From Methylophilus sp. (GTDB lineage: Bacteria > Pseudomonadota > Gammaproteobacteria > Burkholderiales > Methylophilaceae), in NCBI GenBank assembly GCA_030696695.1, contig JAUYRP010000011.1, positions 310,001 to 374,000 of the forward strand: a DNA stretch of 64,000 bases, written 5' to 3'. Positions 9,253-19,497 of the stretch are shown here, piece by piece (within the stretch, counting starts at the first letter, position 1; each line of letters starts with the position of its first letter). Both the position numbers and the translations under genes were made by a program. A model generated the notes under the pieces. It was not told the DNA's origin. It did not search any database and was given only the letters and a program-made list of their open reading frames with translations.

Positions 9253-10246
9253 TGGGTTCCCCCTTCACATATTCAGTTGAGTTTGAGCGTAATAACTTCT
9301 CTACGCGTAGGGCATATTGCCCATTGAATAAACCATATTTACATTCCATTACAGGGATACCATCTATCTTTGCCTCAATAGCGTTATCAATGCTGATAGG
9401 AATAACATCACCCGCTTTAAGATTCAGCACTTCACCTAAATGAATTTTTGTTTTGGCCAAATCAGCCACAATCTCCACTTCGGCCGCCTGTACTTGCTGT
9501 GTCATTAACTTGACCCAACGTTTGTCCACACCTAACACCTCACCCTGCAAAGGGGATGTCAGCAAATCTTTAATGGGTTCTACCATCGAGTACGGTACGC
9601 AGAAGTGCATCTCGCCACTGGCTGGTCCTAACTCAATATTGAACGTAATCGCCACCACGACTTCATTAGGTGTCGCAATATTGGCAAATTGCGTATTCAT
9701 TTCAGAGCGAATATATTCAAACGTGACTGGATAGACTGGCTCCCAAGCCTTGCCATAGCTTTCGAACACAATCCCTAAAATACGGTGAATAATGCGTTGT
9801 TCGGTTTGCGTGAAATCACGCCCTTCTACTCGAGTATGAAAGCGTCCATCGCCGCCAAACATATTGTCTACCACCAAAAACACCAAGGTTGGGTCTAGCA
9901 CCATGAGCGCAGTGCCTCTTAATGGATTGGCATGAACAAGATTTAAATTAGTGGGCACAACAAGGTTACGAATAAAATCGGTGTATTTGATGATGCGTAC
10001 TGGGCCTACAGACACCTCGACCGTGCGGCGTAAAAAGTTGAATAACTCAATACGGAGTAAGCGCGCAAAGCGCTCATTGATAATTTCCAATGTCGCCATA
10101 CGGCCACGCACAATACGCTCTTGCGTAGCAAGGTTGTAATTTCGCACACTGCTGTCATCAGCATCAGGCTTGTCATCACCTTGATCACCCTCCACACCTT
10201 TGAGGAGCGCATCAATTTCGTCTTGCGAGAGAAATTTATCGGACAT
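9242..10246 (-). CDS. fliM: Flagellar motor switch protein FliM
   Basis: A 334-residue protein. The N-terminal SDKFLSQDEIDALLKGV is the conserved CheY-P binding peptide. The middle domain contains MVLDPTLVFLVVDNMFGGDG with the GGXG-type loop, and the C-terminal FliN-like domain contains HLGEVLNLKAGDVIPI. FliM couples chemotaxis signalling to rotor direction. It lies 17 bp after fliL and overlaps fliN, consistent with a single fliLMNOPQR transcript. Confidence 0.97.
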   Translation of the reverse strand: MSDKFLSQDEIDALLKGVEGDQGDDKPDADDSSVRNYNLATQERIVRGRMATLEIINERFARLLRIELFNFLRRTVEVSVGPVRIIKYTDFIRNLVVPTNLNLVHANPLRGTALMVLDPTLVFLVVDNMFGGDGRFHTRVEGRDFTQTEQRIIHRILGIVFESYGKAWEPVYPVTFEYIRSEMNTQFANIATPNEVVVAITFNIELGPASGEMHFCVPYSMVEPIKDLLTSPLQGEVLGVDKRWVKLMTQQVQAAEVEIVADLAKTKIHLGEVLNLKAGDVIPISIDNAIEAKIDGIPVMECKYGLFNGQYALRVEKLLRSNSTEYVKGEPNGD

Positions 10247-10263
10247 AATTTACTCGATTTACG

Positions 10264-10767
10264 TTACTGAACCACAAAGGACGTAAACAACACGCTAGTA
10301 ATTTCTTGGGGTTTTTCGCCTTTGGCATATGGTTTTTTCAATTCGGCTAGTATTTCTTCGCTTAATAAAGCTTTACCTTCAGAGTTGGAAATTTCAGAGG
10401 CTGTCTTGCTTGTCAGCAACATCAACATACGGTTTCTAACCGCTGGCATTTGTAGCTTCACATACTCAGCCACCTCTGGCCCAGCCACTTGCAAGGTCAC
10501 ATCCATTTGCAAAAATTTTTCATCAGGATCAGGCTGAAGGTTCACGGTAAATGTTTCTAAGGCTAAGAACACGGGTGGCTTGGGCGCCTCCACTTTTTTC
10601 TCAGCTTTTTTATCGCTAGGTTTGGCTTTCATGAAATACCAAGCAGCACCGCCACCAATACCCGCTAACAACAGCACTGCAGATAAGATAATGACCAATT
10701 TCTTTTTGGAGGATTTAACGGGTGCTTCTTCTTCGGTTGCTGCGTCTTGTTTTGGATCTTGTGCCAT
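10264..10767 (-). CDS. fliL: Flagellar basal body-associated protein FliL
   Basis: A 167-residue single-pass inner-membrane protein: a charged N-terminus, one helix at about residues 27-47, a Lys/Pro-rich linker, then a periplasmic FliL domain with LETFTVNLQPDPDEKFLQMD and a C-terminus ending VLFTSFVVQ. FliL surrounds the stator units and supports torque or motor stability. It starts the fliLMNOPQR series, after a 169-bp gap from fliK that may carry a separate promoter; no clear consensus site was seen there. Confidence 0.95.
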   Translation of the reverse strand: MAQDPKQDAATEEEAPVKSSKKKLVIILSAVLLLAGIGGGAAWYFMKAKPSDKKAEKKVEAPKPPVFLALETFTVNLQPDPDEKFLQMDVTLQVAGPEVAEYVKLQMPAVRNRMLMLLTSKTASEISNSEGKALLSEEILAELKKPYAKGEKPQEITSVLFTSFVVQ

Positions 10768-10936
10768 CTGCCATACCTTTCTAACTCAATCACTTCCAAA
10801 ATGCGCGCACATCAAAATGTACGCTGTATGGTGACATTATGAGAAGAAAAGCGTCTGGAATATGGTTAGATAAGAGATGGAAAAAGCCGTCTAATCCCAA
10901 GTTTCAATCAGTAAGGCAGTTCATCATGACGCAAGA

Positions 10937-12148
10937 TTAGGCAAACGTATCAACTAAACCATTTGCGACGCGCTGGGTGACAGTCTGTGTCGTTGTACTC
11001 TCATCAGCGCTATTAGAGGCGGTTTGCTCCAAGCGTTGTTGTGCACGGTGTTGCATGGCTTGCTCAAATTGGCGTTGTGATTGCGCTTGAGAACTTACTT
11101 GTGCATTGCCTAGCTGCATGCCTGTGTCTTGCATTTTATCGCGCAACATTTGCATCCCATCCTGCAGTGCTTGGCGCACTTCAGGGTTATCTGAAATAAA
11201 CGTGGTGTCCACTTGGTCATTCTCCACTTGAATCACCACTTTTAATGGCCCCATGTCAGGCGGGTTTAGTGTCAATGTCGCACTTTGCTCACCTTTGCCT
11301 ATCATCCATACCACTTTTTGATTTACCGCTTGGTTCCAACCAGGTTTACCAAACGCAGTAGGGATTTCATTGGCAGCCATCACACTATTAGCCGCAACCG
11401 TTTCTTGCAATTTGTTAGGCGCTATGCTGCTTATGTTGATTTGAGCTGGCGTCGCTTTCACATCCAACTCTTTTGCATTGGTTTCTGTAGTTAACACTGG
11501 CACTGCGGCTAACTCTTTCTTGCCAGCAACCTCACTTGCACCGCTTTGCGCAACTGCTTTGTCATCCACAATAGTGTCTGCTGCTATATTTTCTTTATCT
11601 GACAACCCTGCTTTAGTGTCAGGTTTTGCTGTTGTATCGGTTAGGCCAGTGCGAGACACGGCCGCAGAATCAGCAGCCATTTTTTGCAGGCCTAAAGCAG
11701 TATCCATTGCTGTCTCGCCTGTCACTTCACCCTCTACCATCGCAGGTTTATTCGGGTTGATTTGCGTAGCAGATTGCAAGCCCATTTGCATCAAAATCAC
11801 ATCTTGAATAGGTGCAGGTGTGCCTGCTGTCTGCTCTTCCGCTTTGGCTTGCTCATTCAGAGCTGGCTCTTTCGCTACTGTATCGGTAGTTTCTTTAGGC
11901 GCTGCGTCTGCATTAGCTGGCGCTTTGCTAGCATCATTTGTTTTGGTGTCTTTTACTTTAGCTGCTTCGTTTTGCATGCCATTTGCATTGGCTTCTTTCT
12001 GCTTCACTTGTTTTTTAAGCATTTCTGCAAAGGCGTTCGGTGCTGTAGAAACCGTATTATCCGCACCTGCATTGTTGGCATTGTCTTGGTTTGCCATTTG
12101 CTGTCTCACGGGTGCCGCTTTAGCCATCTGTAAAGTTAAGTTTTGCAT
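10937..12148 (-). CDS. fliK: Flagellar hook-length control protein FliK
   Basis: A 403-residue protein with a long Ala/Thr/Lys/Glu-rich low-complexity N-terminal half, acting as the ruler, and a compact C-terminal domain containing ATLTLNPPDMGPLKVVIQVE and VRQALQDGMQMLRDKMQDTG, the switch domain that contacts FlhB. The ATG at 12148 is preferred over one ten codons upstream (12178) because it has an AAGGAA ribosome site 7 bp before it; the upstream ATG has none. It follows fliJ, the usual order. Overall identity outside the C-terminus cannot be judged by eye, as is typical for FliK. Confidence 0.92.
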   Translation of the reverse strand: MQNLTLQMAKAAPVRQQMANQDNANNAGADNTVSTAPNAFAEMLKKQVKQKEANANGMQNEAAKVKDTKTNDASKAPANADAAPKETTDTVAKEPALNEQAKAEEQTAGTPAPIQDVILMQMGLQSATQINPNKPAMVEGEVTGETAMDTALGLQKMAADSAAVSRTGLTDTTAKPDTKAGLSDKENIAADTIVDDKAVAQSGASEVAGKKELAAVPVLTTETNAKELDVKATPAQINISSIAPNKLQETVAANSVMAANEIPTAFGKPGWNQAVNQKVVWMIGKGEQSATLTLNPPDMGPLKVVIQVENDQVDTTFISDNPEVRQALQDGMQMLRDKMQDTGMQLGNAQVSSQAQSQRQFEQAMQHRAQQRLEQTASNSADESTTTQTVTQRVANGLVDTFA

Positions 12149-12208
12149 CTTATGTTCCTTATTAAACTGCGAATTCATCGTGTGCTTTTACGCTAGTTTT
12201 TCATTGCC

Positions 12209-12655
12209 TTATTTAGCGTGTCTGGTGGCACGCATAGCAAATTCATCCATCATCAGTTGCTCTTTTTTGTTGGCCACTTTGGCTTGTTTTTCTACATCAC
12301 GTTGTTCTAACACGTCATACGATAATTTTTTACGTTGAGATTCTTTCCAGCGTTTTTTTTGCACCAACACATGGTGCTGTGCAGATACCAACATTTCAAA
12401 CTGACCTTTAACCGCTTGATCTAACTTACGGAAAAACCCCTGAAAGTTTTGATACGCCAGTGCACCAATGCCCATCTCTAAACTTTGTGCCAAACTTTTG
12501 CTGTAATCATTGCGGTATTCCACTAATAAATCGTATTTCGATTGTGCTTCATCGGCTATTTTCATCGCTTCTGCTAACGCTTCTGTTGCGGTATCCACTT
12601 CTTTCTGGGCAATATCCTTCAACATCTTCATCACACCCGCCGCACGTGTTGCCAT
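12209..12655 (-). CDS. fliJ: Flagellar export chaperone FliJ
   Basis: A 148-residue, highly charged, almost entirely helical protein predicted to form an antiparallel coiled coil, with the FliJ pattern ARKxL-like start replaced by AAGVMKMLKDIAQKEVDTAT and the end rich in Glu, Lys and Arg. It would act as the stalk in the FliI hexamer and as an escort for substrate chaperones. Assignment rests on length, coiled-coil character and its place between fliI and fliK. Confidence 0.9.
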   Translation of the reverse strand: MATRAAGVMKMLKDIAQKEVDTATEALAEAMKIADEAQSKYDLLVEYRNDYSKSLAQSLEMGIGALAYQNFQGFFRKLDQAVKGQFEMLVSAQHHVLVQKKRWKESQRKKLSYDVLEQRDVEKQAKVANKKEQLMMDEFAMRATRHAK

Positions 12656-12704
12656 AGTGAATTACCTTCTCTTTCATTGGTTTTAGGTTATTAATTGTTA
12701 TTGA

Positions 12705-14114
12705 TTAATCAGCCAGCACGTGTGCTAACAGCTGCACACTTTCTTCCATATCTGCACGTTCCGAGATATCTTGTTGTAAAAACTGCTCTATTAAATTGTG
12801 TTTACCAATGGCTGTATCCAATACTGGGTCAGAGCCTGCCTCATAAGCGCCTACGCTAATCAAATCTATGCTGCGCATGTAACGTGAATTAAGTTGCTTA
12901 AGTTTGCGCGCTAATTTTTGATGCTCAACACTGGTAATGTTATGCATGGCACGGCTTATAGACTGCTCAATATCAATCGCAGGGTAATGGCCGCTTTCTG
13001 CCAAACTACGGCTCAATACAATATGTCCATCTAAAATCGCACGTGCTGCATCGGCAATCGGGTCTTGTTGGTCATCACCTTCAGTTAATACAGTGTAAAA
13101 AGCAGTAATTGAGCCTTCACCTTCCGCACCGTTACCTGTGCGTTCAACTAACGCTGGCAATTTGGCAAATACCGATGGCGGATAGCCTTTAGTCGCTGGT
13201 GGCTCACCAATCGCTAATGCAATTTCACGTTGTGCCATGGCATAGCGTGTGAGTGAATCCATAATCAGCAATACATTTTTACCTTGATTACGAAAGCTCT
13301 CAGCAATCGTCGTGGCATAGTTTGCGCCTTGTAAGCGCATCAACGCAGAGGCATCAGCAGGTGCGGCCACTACTACTGAGCGCGCCAAACCTTCAGTACC
13401 TAAAATCTGTTCAATAAACTCTTTAACCTCACGGCCCCGCTCACCAATCAAACCCACCACAATCACATCGGCAGTGGTATAGCGTGCCATCATGCCTAGC
13501 AGCACACTTTTACCCACACCAGACCCTGCAAATAAACCCATACGCTGACCACGTCCCACTGTCAGCATGCTGTTAATGGCACGAACACCTACATCCAAGG
13601 TTTCTTGAATCGGCGCGCGCGATAGCGGATTGGTTGGCCTTGCACTCAATGGCGCACTTTGAGTCACTTCAATTTTTCCTAAATTATCCAATGGGTTACC
13701 AGCACCATCGACCACCCGGCCAAGTAGTGCATCACCCACTGGCAAGTGCCTAGCGCGATCATTCACTCTACGGCGTGGCGGTCTGCCTGCTGTGGGTTTG
13801 GGTAGTGTTTCTGCCACGTCCATGGCAAATACTTTGGCGCCTGGCACCACACCATCCACACTGCTTTGCGGCATCAGCAATAAATGCTCGCCATCAAAAC
13901 CCACTACTTCGGCCTCCACACGGCTACCTTCAGATAACGGTACGTAACATGCACTTCCAATCGGCAACTTAATACCAGCGGCTTGCATCACCAAGCCTGT
14001 GAGTTTGGTAATACGTCCAGCAATTTCCAATGGCTCTACAATTTGCAATATCTCATTGCAATCGCGTAAATAGCTATGCCAGCGTTGGTGATGAGTGTTG
14101 TGTGTGTCTAACAT
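12705..14114 (-). CDS. fliI: Flagellum-specific export ATPase FliI
   Basis: A 469-residue F1-beta-like ATPase with the Walker A loop in [19 protein letters not shown], the following [17 protein letters not shown], Walker B in [20 protein letters not shown] and the type III ATPase motif [19 protein letters not shown]. It energises or regulates substrate entry to the export gate. The ATG at 14114 overlaps the fliH stop codon as TAATG, indicating coupled translation; an ATG five codons upstream lies inside fliH and is less likely. Confidence 0.97.
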   Translation of the reverse strand: MLDTHNTHHQRWHSYLRDCNEILQIVEPLEIAGRITKLTGLVMQAAGIKLPIGSACYVPLSEGSRVEAEVVGFDGEHLLLMPQSSVDGVVPGAKVFAMDVAETLPKPTAGRPPRRRVNDRARHLPVGDALLGRVVDGAGNPLDNLGKIEVTQSAPLSARPTNPLSRAPIQETLDVGVRAINSMLTVGRGQRMGLFAGSGVGKSVLLGMMARYTTADVIVVGLIGERGREVKEFIEQILGTEGLARSVVVAAPADASALMRLQGANYATTIAESFRNQGKNVLLIMDSLTRYAMAQREIALAIGEPPATKGYPPSVFAKLPALVERTGNGAEGEGSITAFYTVLTEGDDQQDPIADAARAILDGHIVLSRSLAESGHYPAIDIEQSISRAMHNITSVEHQKLARKLKQLNSRYMRSIDLISVGAYEAGSDPVLDTAIGKHNLIEQFLQQDISERADMEESVQLLAHVLAD

Positions 14115-14770
14115 TATGGAAGCAACCAATCGTCGTGTTTAGCTAACGCATCAGTAATGCGTTTCCAACGCATTTGATTACTCGCATCAATTTGATTAGC
14201 GCCTGTTTCTACCAAACAACCACCGCGTTCAATGCTGCTGTCTTCTTGAATTTGCCAATGTTGGCTAGAAATCTCTTCTGCAAGATATTCACGCAGAATG
14301 TGTGCATCTTCATGGTGAACCAAAATACGTGCGGGTTTTTGCACATGTGGTAAATAGTGAATCGCATCTACCACCACTGGAATCACCGCAGAAGTATCTA
14401 CATTCAATTTCACTTTCAACATGGATTTTGCTAAATCTAAAGCTAGGCTTAATAATTCATCAGCAATTGCTTCATCCGCTTTTTCAAGGGCTAGACTAAA
14501 GTTATCCATCAATTGCACAAATTGTTGACGCTCTTCTGCTGCATGTTCTTTGGCTTTGGCCATGCCTACAGCAAACCCTTCTTGCATGCCTTTGGTGTAA
14601 GCTTCTTTGCGCACATTTTCAAGAATCTGGTTCACCGCATGATTCGACTCGTCTAATTTTTTCTTAGGGCGCGCCATCATGGCTGCTGTAGGTTTGTCGT
14701 CGCCAAACGATGACATCTCCCAACGTTGATAGGCTGTTTGTTGCTCTTTTGGAACTGCCACATTCGCCAT
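14114..14770 (-). CDS. fliH: Flagellar assembly protein FliH
   Basis: A 218-residue helical protein with a long central coiled coil, which includes the [17 protein letters not shown] GxxxG-type pattern near residue 61, and a C-terminal globular part around [19 protein letters not shown]. FliH binds and holds back FliI and docks it to FliN. It lies between fliG and fliI and shares a TAATG junction with fliI. The N-terminal 35 residues are Lys-rich and poorly conserved, as usual. Confidence 0.93.
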   Translation of the reverse strand: MANVAVPKEQQTAYQRWEMSSFGDDKPTAAMMARPKKKLDESNHAVNQILENVRKEAYTKGMQEGFAVGMAKAKEHAAEERQQFVQLMDNFSLALEKADEAIADELLSLALDLAKSMLKVKLNVDTSAVIPVVVDAIHYLPHVQKPARILVHHEDAHILREYLAEEISSQHWQIQEDSSIERGGCLVETGANQIDASNQMRWKRITDALAKHDDWLLP

Positions 14771-14860
14771 TAGATACTCCTATCAATACTATTAAATAAA
14801 CATGCCTTGACTACACAAGAGTTGCGGAACAATGGACTTTGTCCGCGTTGCCACTTGTCC

Positions 14861-15859
14861 TTAAACGTATTGATCATCATCGCCCTTCCCAGCCAACATA
14901 ATTTGGCCTTCATCAGCAAGTCGTCTCACAATTTGCAGAATTTGTTTTTGCTGTGCTTCCACTTCAGATAATTTCACTGGGCCTTTGCTCTCTAAATCTT
15001 CTTTCATCATTTCAGCTGCGCGAGATGACATATTTTTAAAGATTTTGTCGCGCATTTCTTGCGTTGCACCTTTCAGTGCAATGATGAGCATTTCAGACTG
15101 CACTTCACGCAACATGACTTGAATACCTTTATCGTCAATGTCTAAAATGTTGTCGAACACAAACATTTCATCCATGATTTTTTGCGCCATGTCGTCATCG
15201 TAATTTTTCAGGCCTTCCATCACGCTGGCTTCATTATCGCCACTCATGTAGTTCATGATTTCTGCCGCAACCTTAATACCACCCATGGTTTGCTTTTTGA
15301 TATTTTCGTTACCAGTCAGTAACTTAGTCATCACATCGTTTAGTTCTTTCAGTGCAATCGGTTTCACACCATCTAATGTGGCAATGCGTAACATCACGTC
15401 TTGGCGCAACCTATCGGTAAAGTGGCCAATAATTTCAGACGCTTGATCTGGCTCTAAATGCACCAAAATAGTGGCAATGATTTGTGGATGCTCATTTTTA
15501 ATAAACTCTGCCACGGTAAACGCATCCATCCATTTCAAACTCTCAATGCCACTGGCATCTCGAGAGGACAAAATACGGTTGAGTAAGTTAGAAGCTTTGT
15601 CATCGCCCAGGGCTTTGGTCAGCACAGAACGAATATACTCATCTGAATCCAAACCAAAATCGCTGCTTTGTTCAGCCTCAGTCAAAAATTCTGTAACCAC
15701 TGTGTCTACTTGATCGCGGCCAACTGATTTCATGGTCGCCATGGCAGACCCCAATTTCTGCACCTCTTTTGGGCTCAAAAACTTCATTACTTCTGCGGCT
15801 TCGTCTTCACCCAAAGCCAGCATCAGAATCGCGCTTCTCATTACACCATCATCAGCCAT
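14861..15859 (-). CDS. fliG: Flagellar motor switch protein FliG
   Basis: A 332-residue switch protein. The N-terminal domain (VMRSAILMLALGEDEAAEVM) binds FliF. The middle armadillo part contains the EHPQIIATILVHLEPDQASE motif. The C-terminal torque helix contains MFVFDNILDIDDKGIQVMLR with the conserved charged residues that meet the stator. The EHPQ motif and length are as expected. It follows fliF after 2 bp, with GGAAGTGAG in the end of fliF as ribosome site. Confidence 0.97.
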   Translation of the reverse strand: MADDGVMRSAILMLALGEDEAAEVMKFLSPKEVQKLGSAMATMKSVGRDQVDTVVTEFLTEAEQSSDFGLDSDEYIRSVLTKALGDDKASNLLNRILSSRDASGIESLKWMDAFTVAEFIKNEHPQIIATILVHLEPDQASEIIGHFTDRLRQDVMLRIATLDGVKPIALKELNDVMTKLLTGNENIKKQTMGGIKVAAEIMNYMSGDNEASVMEGLKNYDDDMAQKIMDEMFVFDNILDIDDKGIQVMLREVQSEMLIIALKGATQEMRDKIFKNMSSRAAEMMKEDLESKGPVKLSEVEAQQKQILQIVRRLADEGQIMLAGKGDDDQYV

Positions 15860-15861
15860 GC

Positions 15862-17511
15862 TTACTTCTCACTTCCGTTCGTCCAGTTTGAAACAACACT
15901 TGCTACCATTCTTGGGTTATCTTTGGCCAATTGTTTTACTACGCCTAAATTCTGTTCATAGCCAGGCGCAGCAAGCGCCGCCTGCGGCTGACCACTGATA
16001 TTCACAATGGCATCATCACCATCTTGTTGGGGTTGACCTAACATTTTTTGGTTATTCATTGGGCTGGATAATTTAGCAAGCAATGGTTTAAGCATGCGTG
16101 TGTAGACCAAGAACAACACGACAACACCTACTAAGAAACGTAGTGCATCTTTGCCATACTCGATTGCAACTGGGTTTTGCCACATTGGTACAGTTGGCAA
16201 TACTTCGGTTGGCTCACCAGCAAAAGAACTATTGACCACGGTAATGGAATCACCACGTTCTTTGTTAAAGCCCATGGCTTGCATGGCTAAGTCATTGATT
16301 TGTTGTTTTTCTGCTGCATTTAAAGGACGGTAGGTGACTTTGCCTTTTGCATCGGTCACAGGTAAGTTGTTCACCACCACAGCCACATGTAAGCGTTTAA
16401 TGCCGCCTTTAGGTTGTTGCACATAACTCACTGTTTTATCTACTTCGTAATTGGTCGTAGTATTTTTTTGTGTACTTACCGCTGCTGCGGCAGTATTGGT
16501 TGTGGCAGCATCTTCAGTTGTTTCTAATGGTGCCGTAGAATTAGGTGGTGGTTGGTTAGACAGCGCACCTGGCACACCAGAAGCATCTGCACCTGCGCCA
16601 TTATTAGACTCATTGCTTTGCATGCTTCTAATTGCGGTTTCTTCTGGCTTAAAGTTTGGTTTATAGGTTTCTGCTGCTTGCTCAGTGGTAGAAAAATCAA
16701 TTTCAGCACTTGCCTCAGCACGTACGTTTTTTGCACCGACGATAGGCGTAATAATCGATTCCACACGTCTAGCAATACTGGCTTGCATGTCTTCTACATA
16801 TTTGATTTGAGTTTGGTCTAACCCGTTATTGCCCTGCTTTTTAGAGGTATCTGAAAGCAAGTTGCCGTTTTGGTCGACCACTGTAACGTTAGCCGCTGGT
16901 AAGTTTGGCACGCTGCTGGCAACTAAATGCACCACTGCACCTACTTGTTGTGCATCTAGGGTTCTGCCAGGACGTAAATTTAATAACACAGAAGCGGTTG
17001 GATTTTGCTGATCGCGCACAAATACGCTAGGTTTTGGAATAGCTAAATGAATACGCGCTACATCTACTGCGGCAATGGCTTGAATACTGCGCTCTAATTC
17101 ACCTTCTAACGCACGTTGAAAATTCACTTGTTCTACAAATTGAGAAACCCCAAATTTTTGGTTCTCTAATAATTCAAAACCAATATTGCCTCCTTTAGGT
17201 AAACCTTCTGAGGCTAACTTTAAACGTGCAGTATGTACGTGTTCGGCTGGTACTAGAATGGCTGAACCGCTTTCAGAAAACTTATAAGGCACATTCATTT
17301 TCTCTAACGCTGCCACAATAGAGCCGCCATCCTTATCTGAATAATTAGAGAATAAAATACGGTAATCTGGTTGTTGGCTCCAAAGCCAAAACACCACCAT
17401 CACTGCCACTACAGCAGCAACGCCTGCCAGCAACATCAGCTTGCTACCAAGCTGTGCGGCACTGGGCAATCCATTTCCACTCATCAATACGGCTTCGTTT
17501 CCTGCTGCCAT
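15862..17511 (-). CDS. fliF: Flagellar MS-ring protein FliF
   Basis: A 549-residue protein with two membrane helices (about residues 24-44 and 448-468) flanking a large periplasmic region. The ring-building motif region contains DYRILFSNYSDKDGGSIVAA and FQRALEGELERSIQAIAAVD, and later the RLHVAVVVNNLPV segment. The C-terminal cytoplasmic tail provides the FliG-binding site. FliF makes the MS ring on which the rest of the basal body assembles. It is the first gene of the minus-strand series and diverges from fliE across 262 bp that must hold both promoters. Confidence 0.97.
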   Translation of the reverse strand: MAAGNEAVLMSGNGLPSAAQLGSKLMLLAGVAAVVAVMVVFWLWSQQPDYRILFSNYSDKDGGSIVAALEKMNVPYKFSESGSAILVPAEHVHTARLKLASEGLPKGGNIGFELLENQKFGVSQFVEQVNFQRALEGELERSIQAIAAVDVARIHLAIPKPSVFVRDQQNPTASVLLNLRPGRTLDAQQVGAVVHLVASSVPNLPAANVTVVDQNGNLLSDTSKKQGNNGLDQTQIKYVEDMQASIARRVESIITPIVGAKNVRAEASAEIDFSTTEQAAETYKPNFKPEETAIRSMQSNESNNGAGADASGVPGALSNQPPPNSTAPLETTEDAATTNTAAAAVSTQKNTTTNYEVDKTVSYVQQPKGGIKRLHVAVVVNNLPVTDAKGKVTYRPLNAAEKQQINDLAMQAMGFNKERGDSITVVNSSFAGEPTEVLPTVPMWQNPVAIEYGKDALRFLVGVVVLFLVYTRMLKPLLAKLSSPMNNQKMLGQPQQDGDDAIVNISGQPQAALAAPGYEQNLGVVKQLAKDNPRMVASVVSNWTNGSEK

Positions 17512-17773
17512 TGTGAAACCTCCAAAACATCCATTTAACTGTCATCTCGCTATCTACCTACACGGATGACTACTACGATTGAGTACCATTATGCCGATAA
17601 TGCCAATTTTCAATTTTGCGAATAAAGCACTTTTCACTCGCCTATTTCAATGCTGACTAAAAATCAGAAGTGCTACATTGTGCATAAGCCAAAAAAGTAC
17701 ATGTGCTAGCTAAAATATCTGCTAGGTGAAAACGCAACACTTGATTGAGGCATTACAGAATTGGAGGTAAACC

Positions 17774-18145
17774 ATGAAAGCAGGTGGAATAGATTCAGCC
17801 AGAATTGAATCCATGCTCGCGCAGTTGAAGGCTGCCGCGCAAAGCCCTCGCGTGGCGCAAGAAAACCCCATTGGTGGCGGGTTGGGTCTACAACAAATTA
17901 ACGGCACACAGTCTTCATCTAAAGTGAGCTTTAGTGACGCACTTAAATCATCTTTAGACCAAGTGAATCAAATGCAAAAGAGTTCAGAACAACTGGGCAA
18001 AAACTTTGCCATGGGTGATGACAGCGTGAGCCTATCGGATGTGATGATTGCAGGACAAAAGGCGAATATTGCGTTTCAAGCCACGGTACAAGTGCGCAAC
18101 AAACTGGTGTCTGCGTATCAAGATATGATGAATATGCAAGTGTAA
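17774..18145 (+). CDS. fliE: Hook-basal body protein FliE
   Basis: A 123-residue protein, slightly longer than the common 100-110. The C-terminal half carries the FliE pattern: SFSDALKSSLDQVNQMQKSS, then DVMIAGQKANIAFQATVQVR and a VSAYQDMMNMQV end. FliE joins the MS ring to the rod. A good GGAGG ribosome site lies 7 bp before the ATG. It is divergent from fliF, the classical arrangement, and its stop codon lies only 7 bp from the end of the integron integrase gene, so the integron abuts the flagellar locus. Confidence 0.95.
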   Translation: MKAGGIDSARIESMLAQLKAAAQSPRVAQENPIGGGLGLQQINGTQSSSKVSFSDALKSSLDQVNQMQKSSEQLGKNFAMGDDSVSLSDVMIAGQKANIAFQATVQVRNKLVSAYQDMMNMQV

Positions 18146-18152
18146 CTAAAAA

Positions 18153-19127
18153 CTACAGCACATCTAATGGGCTAGCCACGCCATGCCCGCCTTTGTTCAA
18201 CACATGGGTATAAATCATCGTCGTTGCAACATCGCTATGCCCTAACAACTCTTGCACAGTCCGAATATCATAGCCACTCTCTAACAAATGCGTGGCAAAA
18301 CTATGCCTAAAAGTATGCGGCGTTGCTAACTTAGTAATACCAGCATCACGAACGGCCTGACGTACAGCCCGCTGAATAGCTTGGTCTTGCACATGATGCC
18401 GACGTGTCTCACCCGATCGTGGGTCAACTGATAACTTAGCGGATGGAAACACATATTGCCAAGCCCAATCGCGTGCCGCATTCGGATATTTTTTACCCAA
18501 TGCCTGGGGCATATACACAGATCCAAAGCCTTTAGCTAAATCTTCCTCGTGCAAGGCTTTTACTTTCTCCAAATGCTGTTTTAACGGCAACACTAAACTA
18601 ACAGGCAACATCGTCACCCTATCTTTGTAGCCTTTACCATCCCTAATTAAAATTTCTTTGCGCGCAAAATCAATGTCTTTCACCCGTAAACGCAAGGCTT
18701 CTAAAATGCGCATGCCGGTACCGTAAAGCAAGCTCACAATTAAATGATGTGTACCATTTAACTGCCTCAAAATTGCTTGCACTTCTTCTTTGGACAATAC
18801 CACTGGTAAACGCTTAGGCACCTTCGCCTGCTCAATATCATCTAACCAAGGCAAAGCCTCACCCAACACTTCTTTATATAAAAAAAGCAAAGCGCTTTTT
18901 GCTTGGTTTTGAGTGCTGGCAGCCACCTTACCTTCTACCGCCAAATACGTTAAAAACTGCTCAACTTCGTTAGCGCCCAAATCTTTAGGGTGGCGCTTGT
19001 TAAAATGAAAAATATAACGTTTAATCCAGTCTGTATATGCCTGTTCGGTGCGAATGCTGTAGTGCTTTAAACGGATTTTATCGCGCACTTGATCTAGTAA
19101 TTTTGGTGACTCAATTGACGTATTCAT
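18153..19127 (-). CDS. intI: Integron integrase IntI
   Basis: A 324-residue tyrosine recombinase. Catalytic residues are visible: R140 in [17 protein letters not shown]165 in [10 protein letters not shown]271 and R274 in [11 protein letters not shown]297 in LLGHSDV and Y306 in TTMIYTHVL. Between them, at about residues 190-245, is the extra segment found only in integron integrases ([20 protein letters not shown] and the following WQYVFPS), which lets the enzyme grip folded single-stranded attC. All key residues are present and the length is normal, so it should be functional. It reads away from the cassette array, as IntI genes do. No LexA-type CTGT-N8-ACAG box was found before it, so SOS control is not supported. 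The ATG at 19127 has a poor ribosome site. Confidence 0.96.
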   Translation of the reverse strand: MNTSIESPKLLDQVRDKIRLKHYSIRTEQAYTDWIKRYIFHFNKRHPKDLGANEVEQFLTYLAVEGKVAASTQNQAKSALLFLYKEVLGEALPWLDDIEQAKVPKRLPVVLSKEEVQAILRQLNGTHHLIVSLLYGTGMRILEALRLRVKDIDFARKEILIRDGKGYKDRVTMLPVSLVLPLKQHLEKVKALHEEDLAKGFGSVYMPQALGKKYPNAARDWAWQYVFPSAKLSVDPRSGETRRHHVQDQAIQRAVRQAVRDAGITKLATPHTFRHSFATHLLESGYDIRTVQELLGHSDVATTMIYTHVLNKGGHGVASPLDVL

Positions 19128-19194
19128 ATTTATATTTTAGGATGCACTAAAAATAATTAACAATATGAAATTATTATATACATTATTAAAAATT

Positions 19195-19259
19195 AACAAT
19201 AAATATTCTAATTTGATGGGAAGTTTTACATCAAATAGGATGTCTACTTTACGTTAGGC
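19195..19259 (+). other. attI recombination site (approximate limits)
   Basis: The AT-rich stretch between intI and the first cassette ends in TTTACGTTAGGC, whose GTTAGGC core (19253-19259) matches the R' cores of the attC sites; insertion is expected between G19253 and T19254. An 8-bp perfect inverted repeat (19211-19218 ATTTGATG and 19229-19236 CATCAAAT) lies 17 bp upstream and may be part of integrase binding. The left limit is a guess. The array promoter Pc should lie here or within intI; no convincing -35/-10 pair was identified. Confidence 0.75.
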
Positions 19260-19263
19260 ATCT

Positions 19264-19497
19264 ATGTTTAAATATCAAGACGGTTCAGATGTTTTGGTTG
19301 GAGATAATGTCCTTATTGAAAACGGCAAAACGCCTGGCGTTGTTGACTTTATAATCACCAACGAAGATGAGGCAAAAAGCATTAACGTTGATGAGGTTGG
19401 AATTATGTTGAAATCACCCCCTTTTGGTTTGGTTTATTTTTCGAAACATTGGTTAGAAGAAGACCCTCTTAGGTTTGTTTCACGTGCAAAAGCCTAA
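19264..19497 (+). CDS. Cassette 1: small conserved hypothetical protein
   Basis: A 77-residue soluble protein starting 5 bp after the attI core. It begins MFKYQDGSDVLVGDNVLIEN, a pattern of short beta strands resembling small SH3/KOW-like barrels and similar to families of hypothetical proteins often carried in integron cassettes; no function is known. The stop codon TAA (19495-19497) lies inside the R'' box of its attC, so the recombination site supplies the stop. As the first cassette it is the best placed to be expressed from Pc. Confidence 0.8.
   Translation: MFKYQDGSDVLVGDNVLIENGKTPGVVDFIITNEDEAKSINVDEVGIMLKSPPFGLVYFSKHWLEEDPLRFVSRAKA

Noticed and set aside
17593-17600. GCCGATAA as a sigma-28 -10 element for fliE
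   Set aside because: The -10 octamer is perfect but the -35 position (17574-17581, TACGATTG) is poor, and the site lies 174 bp before fliE, which is normally an early gene.
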